Assembly: GCA_017935325.1 (NCBI GenBank)
Contig: JAGBHV010000047.1
Span: 1-56,265, forward strand
DNA from: Clostridia bacterium
Lineage (GTDB): Bacteria > Bacillota > Clostridia > Oscillospirales > Acutalibacteraceae
Direction of reading: 5' to 3'
DNA: 56,265 nucleotides
In this document: piece by piece, positions 25,356 through 33,122 of the stretch
Numbering within the stretch: the first letter of the stretch is position 1
Layout: each line of letters starts with the position of its first letter
Program-made: the position numbers and the translations under genes
The notes under the pieces: model-generated
Database searches by the model: none
What the model was told of the DNA's origin: nothing
The model's input: only the letters and a program-made list of their open reading frames with translations

Positions 25356-25382
25356 ATATATTGCATCTTATTTTAAAAAAGC

Positions 25383-25411
25383 TTGCAAGAAAAGCAAAAA
25401 CTGTCTATAAT
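25383..25411 (+). promoter_or_regulatory. Promoter of the paaK-ior operon
   Basis: TTGCAA, 17-bp spacer, perfect TATAAT; a second TATAAT lies just downstream (near 25420). Leader of about 60 bp to the first start codon. Confidence 0.65.
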
Positions 25412-25478
25412 TAGATTGTTTATAATATTCTTCGTAATTTTTTCAGTATTTATTAAACGAAAATAAAGGGAGTTTGAG

Positions 25479-26792
25479 ATGAAAGAGAACTTTTTTCAGA
25501 AAGACATTGAAACAATGTCAAGAAAGCAGCTTGATGAGTTGCAGCTTGAAAGGCTTAAATGGATTGTTGATTACAGCATGAGAAATGTACCTTTTTATGC
25601 TGAAAGATTAACAAAAGCAGGTGTTACTGCAGAAAAAATCAAAAGCCTTTCAGATATTCAGTACATACCATTTACAACAAAGGACGATATCAGAGATAAC
25701 TACCCCTATGGCCTTTTCGGTGCAAAGATGAAAGATATTGTACGTATCCACGCATCAAGCGGTACAACAGGTAAACCCACAGTTGTAGGATATACAAAAA
25801 ACGATATCAACAACTGGAGCGACTGTGTGGCACGTCTTTCTGCAGCAGTTGGTGTTACAGATGAGGACGTAGCGCAGATTTCATTCGGCTACGGACTTTT
25901 TACCGGTGCTCTGGGGCTTCACTACGGCCTTGAAAAATTAGGTTGTGCAGTTATTCCCGTTTCAAGCGGTAACACAGAAAAGCAGGCAATGCTTCTTAAG
26001 GATTTCGGCACAACAGTTTTAATCAGCACACCGTCATATGCAATGTACATGAGCGAGGTTGCTCACGATATGGGCATTACAAATGATGAACTGAAGCTTC
26101 GTATAGGTCTTTTCGGCTCAGAAGGATGTACAATGGAGCTTCGTGACAAAATCGAAAAAGGCTTTGGCCTTTTCTCAACTGATAACTATGGTATGAGCGA
26201 GCTTATGGGACCGGGCGTTTCAGGTGAATGTGTTGAAAGAAACGGACTTCACTTTGCAGAGGACCACTTCCTGCCTGAAATTATCAACTCACAGACAGGT
26301 GAAAAACTTGCAGCAGGTGAAGAAGGCGAGCTTGTTGTTACAACACTTACAAAAGAGGGTATCCCTATGCTTCGTTACAGAACAAAGGATATCACAAAGC
26401 TTAATTACGACGTTTGTAAATGCGGCAGAACACATTGCCGTATGGAAAAAGTCGGCGGCAGAGCAGACGATATGCTCAAAATCCGTGGCGTAAATGTTTT
26501 CCCGTCACAGATTGAATCAGTTCTTGCACAGATTGAGGGTATTTCACCTCATTATGAGCTTGTGCTGACAAGGAAAAATTATACTGACTACCTTGAAGTC
26601 AGAATTGAACTTATGAATGCTAATCTTCTTGAGAATTACGGACAGCTTGAAGAATTGAGAAATCTTGCTGTTGCAAAGCTTAAAACAGTTCTCGGCATCA
26701 GTGCAAAGGTTACACTTGTTGCACCCCGTTCACTCAAGAGATACGAGGGTAAAGCAAGAAGAATAGTTGACAGAAGAAATGAGGGACAGTAA
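25479..26792 (+). CDS. paaK: Phenylacetate-CoA ligase (first paralogue)
   Basis: 437 residues of the ANL superfamily. P-loop-like HASSGTTGKPTVVGYTK (~91-107), NYGMSELMGPGVS adenylate motif, YRTKDITKL hinge motif, a Cys-rich CKCGRTHCRMEKVGGRADDM segment and a C-terminal RGVNVFPSQIE domain: the complete PaaK pattern. It forms aryl-acetyl-CoA from acid, ATP and CoA, or may run in reverse to conserve ATP from aryl-CoA made by the adjacent oxidoreductase. RBS AAAGGGAG. The next gene starts immediately after the stop. Confidence 0.92.
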   Translation: MKENFFQKDIETMSRKQLDELQLERLKWIVDYSMRNVPFYAERLTKAGVTAEKIKSLSDIQYIPFTTKDDIRDNYPYGLFGAKMKDIVRIHASSGTTGKPTVVGYTKNDINNWSDCVARLSAAVGVTDEDVAQISFGYGLFTGALGLHYGLEKLGCAVIPVSSGNTEKQAMLLKDFGTTVLISTPSYAMYMSEVAHDMGITNDELKLRIGLFGSEGCTMELRDKIEKGFGLFSTDNYGMSELMGPGVSGECVERNGLHFAEDHFLPEIINSQTGEKLAAGEEGELVVTTLTKEGIPMLRYRTKDITKLNYDVCKCGRTHCRMEKVGGRADDMLKIRGVNVFPSQIESVLAQIEGISPHYELVLTRKNYTDYLEVRIELMNANLLENYGQLEELRNLAVAKLKTVLGISAKVTLVAPRSLKRYEGKARRIVDRRNEGQ

Positions 26793-28529
26793 TTGAAAGA
26801 GATTATGATAGGCAACGCTGCTGTTGCCAGAGGTATGTATGAAGCAGGCTGCGGCGTAGTTTCAAGTTATCCGGGTACACCAAGTACTGAAATTACGGAA
26901 TTCGCAAGCCTTTATAACGAAATTTACTGCGAATGGGCACCTAATGAAAAAGTTGCAATGGAAGTGGCTTTCGGTGCATCATTGGGCGGTAAAAGAAGCG
27001 CTTGTGCAATGAAGCACGTTGGTCTTAATGTTGCGGCAGACCCGCTTTTCACAATGTCTTACACAGGCGTAAACGGCGGTCTTGTTATCTGCGTTGCAGA
27101 CGACCCCGGAATGCATTCATCGCAGAATGAGCAGGATTCACGTCACTATGCTATTGCTGCAAAAGTGCCGATGCTTGAGCCTGCAGATTCAAAGGAAAGC
27201 CTTGAATTTACAAAAAGAGCTTTTGAAATTTCAGAAAAATACGACACTCCCGTAATTCTCCGTATGTGCACAAGAATTGCTCATTCACAGAGCCTTGTTG
27301 AAACATCAGACAGAGTGGAAGTTGCTCAGAAAGAATATGAAAAAAATATCGGCAAATATGTTATGATGCCCGGTAATGCAAAAAAACGCCATCCCTTTGT
27401 TGAAGAAAGAACAGAGCTTCTCCGCAAGGAAATTTCTGAATCTGATGAATTCAATAAGGTTGAAATGGGCGGTACTGAAATCGGTATTATCACTTCAGGT
27501 GCATCATATCAGTATGTTAAAGAAATTTTCGGCGACAAAGTAAGCGTTCTTAAAATCGGTATGGTTCATCCGCTTCCCGTTGACAAAATCAAAGATTTTG
27601 CAAGCAAAGTTCAGAGACTTATCGTTATTGAAGAACTTGACGGTGTTATTGAAAGCCATTGCAGAAACAACGGCATTTCAGTTGAAGGTAAAGAGCTTTT
27701 CACAAACATCGGCGAATATTCACAGAAAACTATTGCTGAAGTTTTAGGCCTTGAAAAGAAGGAAAGCATTGCTCCCGATACAGCACTTCCCATCCGTCCT
27801 CCCGTAATGTGTGCAGGTTGTCCTCACAGAGGTATGTTCTACACTCTTTCGCAGAACAAAGTTACTGTAAGCGGTGATATCGGCTGTTACACTCTTGGTG
27901 CACAGCTTCCTCTTGGTGCAATTGATACAACTCTTTGTATGGGTGCATCAATTTCAGGACTTCACGGCTTCAATAAAGCAATGGGCGAAAAAGGCGAAAA
28001 GAAATCTGTTGCAGTTATCGGCGACTCAACATTTATGCATTCAGGTATGACAGGCCTTGTAAATATCGCTTATAACGCTTCAAACTCAACCGTTATTATT
28101 CTTGATAACTCAATCACAGGTATGACGGGCCATCAGCAGAATCCCACAACAGGCTACACAATCAAGGGTGACCCTGCTTCAAAAATTGACCTTGAATCCT
28201 TCTGCCGTGCAATCGGCATCAACAGAGTAAGAGTTGTAGACCCCTATAATCTTCTTGAATGTGACAAGGCAGTCAAAGAAGAGCTTGCAGCAGAAGAGCC
28301 GTCAGTTATTATTTCAAGAAGACCTTGCGTGCTTCTTAAATACGTAAAACCGAAGAAACCCGTTACGGTTGATATTGATAAATGTAAGGGTTGCAAAAAG
28401 TGTATGAAGCTTGGTTGCCCCGCAATCAGCATACATAATAAAAAAGCAGATATCGATGCAACACTCTGCGTAGGTTGCGGAGTCTGCGAACAGCTTTGTG
28501 CATTCGACGCAATAGAAGGGGAGGAATAA
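26793..28529 (+). CDS. iorA: Indolepyruvate ferredoxin oxidoreductase, alpha subunit (TTG start)
   Basis: 578 residues, the usual IorA length. Starts at TTG, abutting the paaK stop, with GAGGG upstream; the resulting MKEIMIGNAAVARG N-terminus is the family's normal one. Pyrimidine-binding and TPP domains (GDIGCYTLG; IGDSTF...NSITGMTGHQ) are followed by two C-terminal [4Fe-4S] motifs, CKGCKKCMKLGCP and CVGCGVCEQLC. With IorB it oxidatively decarboxylates aryl-2-oxo acids from Trp, Phe and Tyr transamination to aryl-acetyl-CoA while reducing ferredoxin. Confidence 0.95.
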   Translation: MKEIMIGNAAVARGMYEAGCGVVSSYPGTPSTEITEFASLYNEIYCEWAPNEKVAMEVAFGASLGGKRSACAMKHVGLNVAADPLFTMSYTGVNGGLVICVADDPGMHSSQNEQDSRHYAIAAKVPMLEPADSKESLEFTKRAFEISEKYDTPVILRMCTRIAHSQSLVETSDRVEVAQKEYEKNIGKYVMMPGNAKKRHPFVEERTELLRKEISESDEFNKVEMGGTEIGIITSGASYQYVKEIFGDKVSVLKIGMVHPLPVDKIKDFASKVQRLIVIEELDGVIESHCRNNGISVEGKELFTNIGEYSQKTIAEVLGLEKKESIAPDTALPIRPPVMCAGCPHRGMFYTLSQNKVTVSGDIGCYTLGAQLPLGAIDTTLCMGASISGLHGFNKAMGEKGEKKSVAVIGDSTFMHSGMTGLVNIAYNASNSTVIILDNSITGMTGHQQNPTTGYTIKGDPASKIDLESFCRAIGINRVRVVDPYNLLECDKAVKEELAAEEPSVIISRRPCVLLKYVKPKKPVTVDIDKCKGCKKCMKLGCPAISIHNKKADIDATLCVGCGVCEQLCAFDAIEGEE

Positions 28530-28533
28530 GATT

Positions 28534-29106
28534 ATGGAAACAAAAAGCATAATGATTGTCGGCGTTGGCGGACAGGGTTCTCTCCTTGCAAGTAAATTGC
28601 TCGGCAGAGTGCTTATGAACGAAGGCTACGATGTAAAAGTATCAGAAGTTCACGGTATGAGTCAGAGAGGCGGCTCAGTTGTAACTTATGTAAGATATGG
28701 CGAAAAAGTTTATTCACCCATCATTGAAGAGGGCGAAGCAGATTTCGTTATTTCCTTTGAAAAGCTTGAAGGTGCAAGATGGGCACATTGCCTTAAAAAA
28801 GGCGGAAAGCTTATTGTGAATACACAGCAGATTGACCCTATGCCTGTTATTACAGGTGCTGCTGTTTATCCCGAAAATATTCTTGATGAACTGACTGAAA
28901 AAGGTCTTGATGTGGATGCAATTGATGCTCTTTCTCTTGCAGAAGAAGCAGGTTCATCAAAGGCAGTTAATGTGGTTCTTATGGGAAGACTTGCAAAATA
29001 TTTCCATATTGACTATAATAAGTGGGAAGAGGCTCTCCGACAGTCAGTCAAGCCTCAGTTTATTGAACTCAATAAAAAGGCATTAAGCCTTGGTTATAAT
29101 TATTAA
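28534..29106 (+). CDS. iorB: Indolepyruvate ferredoxin oxidoreductase, beta subunit
   Basis: 190 residues, the gamma-type (POR/KOR family) subunit. IVGVGGQGSLLASKLL at the N-terminus and EVHGMSQRGGSVVTYVRYG are the family motifs. 4 bp after iorA with a GGGAGG binding site; the two form the functional heterodimer. Confidence 0.95.
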   Translation: METKSIMIVGVGGQGSLLASKLLGRVLMNEGYDVKVSEVHGMSQRGGSVVTYVRYGEKVYSPIIEEGEADFVISFEKLEGARWAHCLKKGGKLIVNTQQIDPMPVITGAAVYPENILDELTEKGLDVDAIDALSLAEEAGSSKAVNVVLMGRLAKYFHIDYNKWEEALRQSVKPQFIELNKKALSLGYNY

Positions 29107-29139
29107 TTTTTAAATCCAAAGAAAAGAGATGACACCAAA

Positions 29140-30438
29140 ATGAAATTCTGGCAGGAAGAAATTGAAACTGCCTCCCGTGAGCAGATTGCTCAGTGGCAGA
29201 GCGAAAGGCTTGTAAACACAGTTAAGAGAGTTTACGAGAAAGTACCTTATTACAGACAGAAAATGGAAGAAGCAGGTGTTACACCTGATGATATCAAGTC
29301 AGTTGATGATATCAGCAAGCTTCCTTTTACATGTAAGCAGGACTTGAGAGATACATATCCTTACGGCCTTTTTGCCTGCGATATGGACGAAGTTGTAAGA
29401 GTCCACGCTTCAAGCGGTACAACAGGTAAACAGATTGTTGTTGGTTACACTAAAAACGACCTTGACATCTGGGATGATATCTGTGCACGTCAGCTTGCAG
29501 CGGTAGGTGCAGATAAATCTTCAAAAATACACGTTTCATACGGTTACGGACTCTTTACAGGCGGTTTTGGCTTCCACGGCGGTGCTACTAAAATGGGTGC
29601 TATGGCAATTCCCGTTTCAAGCGGTAACACAGCAAGACAGATTACAATTCTTCAGGATTTCGGCTCAGAAGTTCTTTGCTGTACTCCTTCTTATGCAATG
29701 TATATTGCAGAAACAATGGAAAAAATGGGTGTTGACACATCAAAACTTCCTCTCAAAGCAGGTATTTTCGGTGCAGAGCCCTGGACACAGGAAATGCGTC
29801 TTCAGCTTGAAGAAAAACTGGGTATCAAAGCATATGACGTTTACGGTCTTACAGAAATTATGGGACCGGGTGTTGCATATGAATGTTCTGAACAGACAGG
29901 TATGCACGTCAACGAAGACCACTTTATCATTGAAGCACTCGACCCCGATACAGGTTTACCAGTCCCTGACGGTCAGCCCGGTGAAATTGTTTTCAGCTGT
30001 ATTACAAAGGAAGCTTTCCCCATCCTTCGTTACAGAACAAGAGATATTGCAGTTCTTTCTCACGAAAAATGTTCTTGCGGCAGAACTTTTGTTAAAATGT
30101 CAAAACCCATGGGCAGAACAGACGATATGCTCATTATCAGAGGTGTTAACGTATTCCCGTCACAGATTGAAACAGTTCTTCTCAATATGGGTTATTCTCC
30201 CAACTATCAGATTCTTGTTGACAGAGTAAACAACCTTGACACAATTCAGGTTCAGGTTGAAATGTCAGATAAGATGTTCTCTGATACAGTTACTGAAATT
30301 TCAAAAGCAGAACATGCTATTGAAGAAGGTCTTAAATCACTTCTCGGTGTTGCAGCAGATGTTAAGCTTGTAGCACCCAACACAATCGCACGTTCAGAAG
30401 GTAAAGCAAAACGTGTTGTTGACAACAGAAAGAAATAA
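29140..30438 (+). CDS. paaK: Phenylacetate-CoA ligase (second paralogue)
   Basis: 432 residues with the same motif set as the first copy (HASSGTTGKQIVVGYTK, VYGLTEIMGPGVAYE, YRTRDIAVL, CSCGRTFVKM, RGVNVFPSQIE). The copies are paralogues rather than a recent duplication, judging from many substitutions throughout. Different aryl acids (phenylacetate, indoleacetate, hydroxyphenylacetate) may be handled by each; this is inference. 33 bp after iorB. Confidence 0.92.
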   Translation: MKFWQEEIETASREQIAQWQSERLVNTVKRVYEKVPYYRQKMEEAGVTPDDIKSVDDISKLPFTCKQDLRDTYPYGLFACDMDEVVRVHASSGTTGKQIVVGYTKNDLDIWDDICARQLAAVGADKSSKIHVSYGYGLFTGGFGFHGGATKMGAMAIPVSSGNTARQITILQDFGSEVLCCTPSYAMYIAETMEKMGVDTSKLPLKAGIFGAEPWTQEMRLQLEEKLGIKAYDVYGLTEIMGPGVAYECSEQTGMHVNEDHFIIEALDPDTGLPVPDGQPGEIVFSCITKEAFPILRYRTRDIAVLSHEKCSCGRTFVKMSKPMGRTDDMLIIRGVNVFPSQIETVLLNMGYSPNYQILVDRVNNLDTIQVQVEMSDKMFSDTVTEISKAEHAIEEGLKSLLGVAADVKLVAPNTIARSEGKAKRVVDNRKK

Positions 30439-30453
30439 GGGAGGAAATAAGTA

Positions 30454-30885
30454 ATGACCATTAATCAGTTATCAATTTTCGTTGAAAACAAAGCAGGTGC
30501 ACTCGGCGAAATCACTCACATTTTAGCACAGGAAAAGGTTGACATCCGTGCAATGTCAATTGCAGACACAAAGGATTTCGGCATTCTCCGTCTTATCGTA
30601 AGCGATGAAGAAAAGGCTAAAAAAGCACTTCAGCAGAACGATTGCATTGTGTCAATCACAGAGGTTGTAGGCATAGCAATTCCTGATGAGCCCGGCAGTC
30701 TTTCAAAAGTTATGGAGCTTCTTTACACAAACGGCATCAACGTTGAATATATGTACGCTTTCATCACAATTTCAAAGCAGTACGCTTACGTTGTGGTACG
30801 TGTTGAAGATAATAACAAGGCAATGAAAGTGCTTGAAACAAACGGCGTAAAGCTCGTTAACAAAGAAGATATCAGAAACCTTTGA
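30454..30885 (+). CDS. Tandem ACT-domain protein
   Basis: 143 residues containing two ACT domains: NQLSIFVENKAGALGEITHIL at the N-terminus and IAIPDEPGSLSKVMELL from ~residue 70. ACT domains bind amino acids; in this aromatic keto-acid operon the ligand may be an aromatic amino acid, so the protein may sense the substrate. No DNA-binding or catalytic domain. RBS GGGAGG. Last gene before a strong terminator. Confidence 0.88.
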   Translation: MTINQLSIFVENKAGALGEITHILAQEKVDIRAMSIADTKDFGILRLIVSDEEKAKKALQQNDCIVSITEVVGIAIPDEPGSLSKVMELLYTNGINVEYMYAFITISKQYAYVVVRVEDNNKAMKVLETNGVKLVNKEDIRNL

Positions 30886-30904
30886 TTTTTCCCTGAAAAG
30901 ATTT

Positions 30905-30940
30905 CAACTCCTCTTGTATTCCAAGAGGAGTTGTTTTTTA
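30905..30940 (+). terminator. Terminator of the paaK-ior operon
   Basis: Perfect 12-bp arms CAACTCCTCTTG and CAAGAGGAGTTG, 5-nt loop, then TTTTTTA. Confidence 0.92.
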
Positions 30941-30957
30941 CTGTTTATGCAAGTTTT

Positions 30958-32085
30958 TTATTTTATATCAATATTTACTCCGTTTACTTCTACCCCTGTG
31001 TTTGCGCGTATCATGATATATCTTACACCGTCAATTACCTGGGTTGAAACAAGGTCTGTTCTGTCGGGGTTTACTTTTATCTGCACATCGGGTGTTACAA
31101 GCTCAAATTTCTTCACATCAATTATGCTTTTCGGTGCAATTGATGCGCCTTCGCCGAATTCTTCATCAAATCTGTTTGAGAATCTTTCAACCTTTTCTTC
31201 ATCAACACCGCAATCTTCAAGAACTTCTCTGAATGTGTTTTTTGACAAACGCAAAGGTTCTTCCTGCTTTGTGTCCTTGTGTTCCTGCACCATTACAGAC
31301 ACGTGGTCGTGAACAGAACGCATTACTTTAAAATCACATTCTTCTTCCAACGTTTCTTTCAGGCATGAGTTAAGGCTGTCCTTCTGCTCAGATGCAGAAA
31401 CGGGGATTTCCACACCGAAAATGTTATCAACGAATTCAGGATGAACGTCTGAAATATCCCGTGTGTAATAAAGAACATTGTAAATATTTGCTGCCCTGTT
31501 GTCAAAAGAGGGGAACATAAAACCGATATCAGGGTTTGAAAGCATTGAATACTTGTCAAAAGTTCTGAAAGTGCCGTCATATTCGCGGAAATAGAGACCT
31601 GTGTTAAGTTCTTTTACAGGGCAGATGCTGCACACGATATATGAAAACTGCGAAGAAGAGTCGCTTTCTTTTTCTCCGTCATCTGAATATTCAAACACGT
31701 CGTATGTATCGTGAATAAGCAGAATTGCAAAGTTGCCCTCAAAAGAAACGCTTTCAATTACAGTTTCGTAAAAACGTGTGAGAAGCTCATCATCTTTAAG
31801 ATGGGAATCGCGAAGAGCCATAAGCATTTTATGTTTTTCGCTTGTTGAAACTTCCATAGCACCGTATTCAAGGTCCAAAAGATTTGTGCCCATAGAGCCT
31901 GAAAGTGATTTTTTCATTACTGCCAGAATTTTTTCGCTTTCATCTGTTGAACACTGTGCAACAGATTGGCTGAATTGGGAAATAATAGTTTTTTCAGAGT
32001 TTACCATACAACCCTTAAGGCTTATTATATTGTTTTTATCAGGGCGGAAACGCCTTCTGATTTCTCTTAATTCTTTATCTGTCAT
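30958..32085 (-). CDS. DUF4317 family protein
   Basis: 375 residues beginning MTDKELREIRRRFRPDKNN and continuing with KGCMVNSEKTIISQF, the conserved opening of the DUF4317 family of clostridial cytosolic proteins. No known function, no signal or membrane segment, mixed alpha/beta composition. Own promoter (TTGATT-18-TATAAT) and good RBS (AAGGAG). Often a single-copy gene in gut Clostridia, as far as I recall. Confidence 0.8.
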   Translation of the reverse strand: MTDKELREIRRRFRPDKNNIISLKGCMVNSEKTIISQFSQSVAQCSTDESEKILAVMKKSLSGSMGTNLLDLEYGAMEVSTSEKHKMLMALRDSHLKDDELLTRFYETVIESVSFEGNFAILLIHDTYDVFEYSDDGEKESDSSSQFSYIVCSICPVKELNTGLYFREYDGTFRTFDKYSMLSNPDIGFMFPSFDNRAANIYNVLYYTRDISDVHPEFVDNIFGVEIPVSASEQKDSLNSCLKETLEEECDFKVMRSVHDHVSVMVQEHKDTKQEEPLRLSKNTFREVLEDCGVDEEKVERFSNRFDEEFGEGASIAPKSIIDVKKFELVTPDVQIKVNPDRTDLVSTQVIDGVRYIMIRANTGVEVNGVNIDIK

Positions 32086-32114
32086 TGTATTCGCTCCTTG
32101 TGCTTAATGAAAGA

Positions 32115-32144
32115 ATTATACCACTTCCGGTAATAAAAAATCAA
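32115..32144 (-). promoter_or_regulatory. Promoter of the DUF4317 gene
   Basis: Minus strand TTGATT, 18-bp spacer, TATAAT. Its -35 abuts the terminator hairpin of the upstream gene. Confidence 0.6.
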
Positions 32145-32172
32145 CACCGAAGATATTAATTTCTTCGGTGTT
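32143..32172 (-). terminator. Terminator after the DMP19-like gene
   Basis: Arms AACACCGAAGA and TCTTCGGTGTT; on the minus strand the hairpin is followed by GATTTTTTA. Confidence 0.75.
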
Positions 32173-32181
32173 TTTTGTGTA

Positions 32182-33093
32182 TTATCTGAAATGTGCTTCG
32201 TTTTTTCTGATGAAGGACAGAAGCTTTTCTTCAATTTCTTCCTGACAGGTTTCGTAGAATTTATTATCTTCTTCGTCGAAATCAGGCTCATTATCATCAA
32301 GAAATTCCTGTAATGCAGCAAGCCCTGCGGATACTTTGCAGTCGGGGAATTTATTTCTGATATCTGTAAGAATCTCAAGAGTTTTCTCTGCCTTAATTCT
32401 TTTGAAGGCATCGCACATCTGATTCCAATTATATCCGTAAGAATAAAGATATCCGTAAATTCCGCCTGAGTTGACTTCCTGCCAGAATTCGTCTGCAAGG
32501 AAAACTGTTCTTTCCCATTTGTTCAAATCTTCAGGGAATTCGCCTTTTGAAGATAACTCGTAAAGGTGAGTTGAGATTTCTGTCAGAAGTCTGTCATCAG
32601 GAAGTGTTAAAATCTCTTTTATCTGCATACTGCAGCTGTCAGGTGTGGGGGAAGATGGAATATCACCGTTTACCACAACTGATTTTTCTACTTTTCCTTC
32701 AACCAGATGTTTATATTTATTCCATACATCCGTAAGCTCGCGTATCGCAACAGATTCCTCGTAGTTGCTTATTTCGTTGCACATATTAATAAGATACTGT
32801 GTACCTTTTTCAATGTAGTATTCAGCACATCTTAAGGAAAGTGTTGTTGTGTCAAAGCAATCATCGAAATATTTATCGACTGTCAGCATAAAAACCTGAC
32901 CTGCTTCAGTCTGACCTGATGAATAAAATTCTTCACCAAGGTTTATAAGCACATCTGCAATTCCAAGGTGATTTTTATATTTTTCGGAAAAAGAGGAAAG
33001 CTCTTTTTCCAACTGTTTCAAATCACCGTTACGGTCAAAGCTTTTCTTCATTTCCTTCAACTCTGATGTGATAGAATTTACAAGTTTATCCAT
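32182..33093 (-). CDS. Cytosolic protein with a DMP19/DUF4375-like domain
   Basis: 303 residues. The first ~150 are helical and TPR-like (SSFSEKYKNHLGIADVLINLG). The C-terminal ~140 contain LNKWERTVFLADEFWQEVNSGGIYGYLYSYG followed by CDAFKRIKAEKTLEIL, the shape of the DMP19/DUF4375 domain (NGGF-type motif, then an ALxxIGA-like helix). Function unknown; relatives have been proposed to bind nucleic acid or mimic DNA. The tail is very acidic (DDNEPDFDEEDN). RBS AGAGGT. 29 bp behind the sialate-esterase-like gene, perhaps the same transcript. Confidence 0.6.
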   Translation of the reverse strand: MDKLVNSITSELKEMKKSFDRNGDLKQLEKELSSFSEKYKNHLGIADVLINLGEEFYSSGQTEAGQVFMLTVDKYFDDCFDTTTLSLRCAEYYIEKGTQYLINMCNEISNYEESVAIRELTDVWNKYKHLVEGKVEKSVVVNGDIPSSPTPDSCSMQIKEILTLPDDRLLTEISTHLYELSSKGEFPEDLNKWERTVFLADEFWQEVNSGGIYGYLYSYGYNWNQMCDAFKRIKAEKTLEILTDIRNKFPDCKVSAGLAALQEFLDDNEPDFDEEDNKFYETCQEEIEEKLLSFIRKNEAHFR

Positions 33094-33122
33094 AAATACC
33101 TCTGATGAAAATTATTTGTGAT

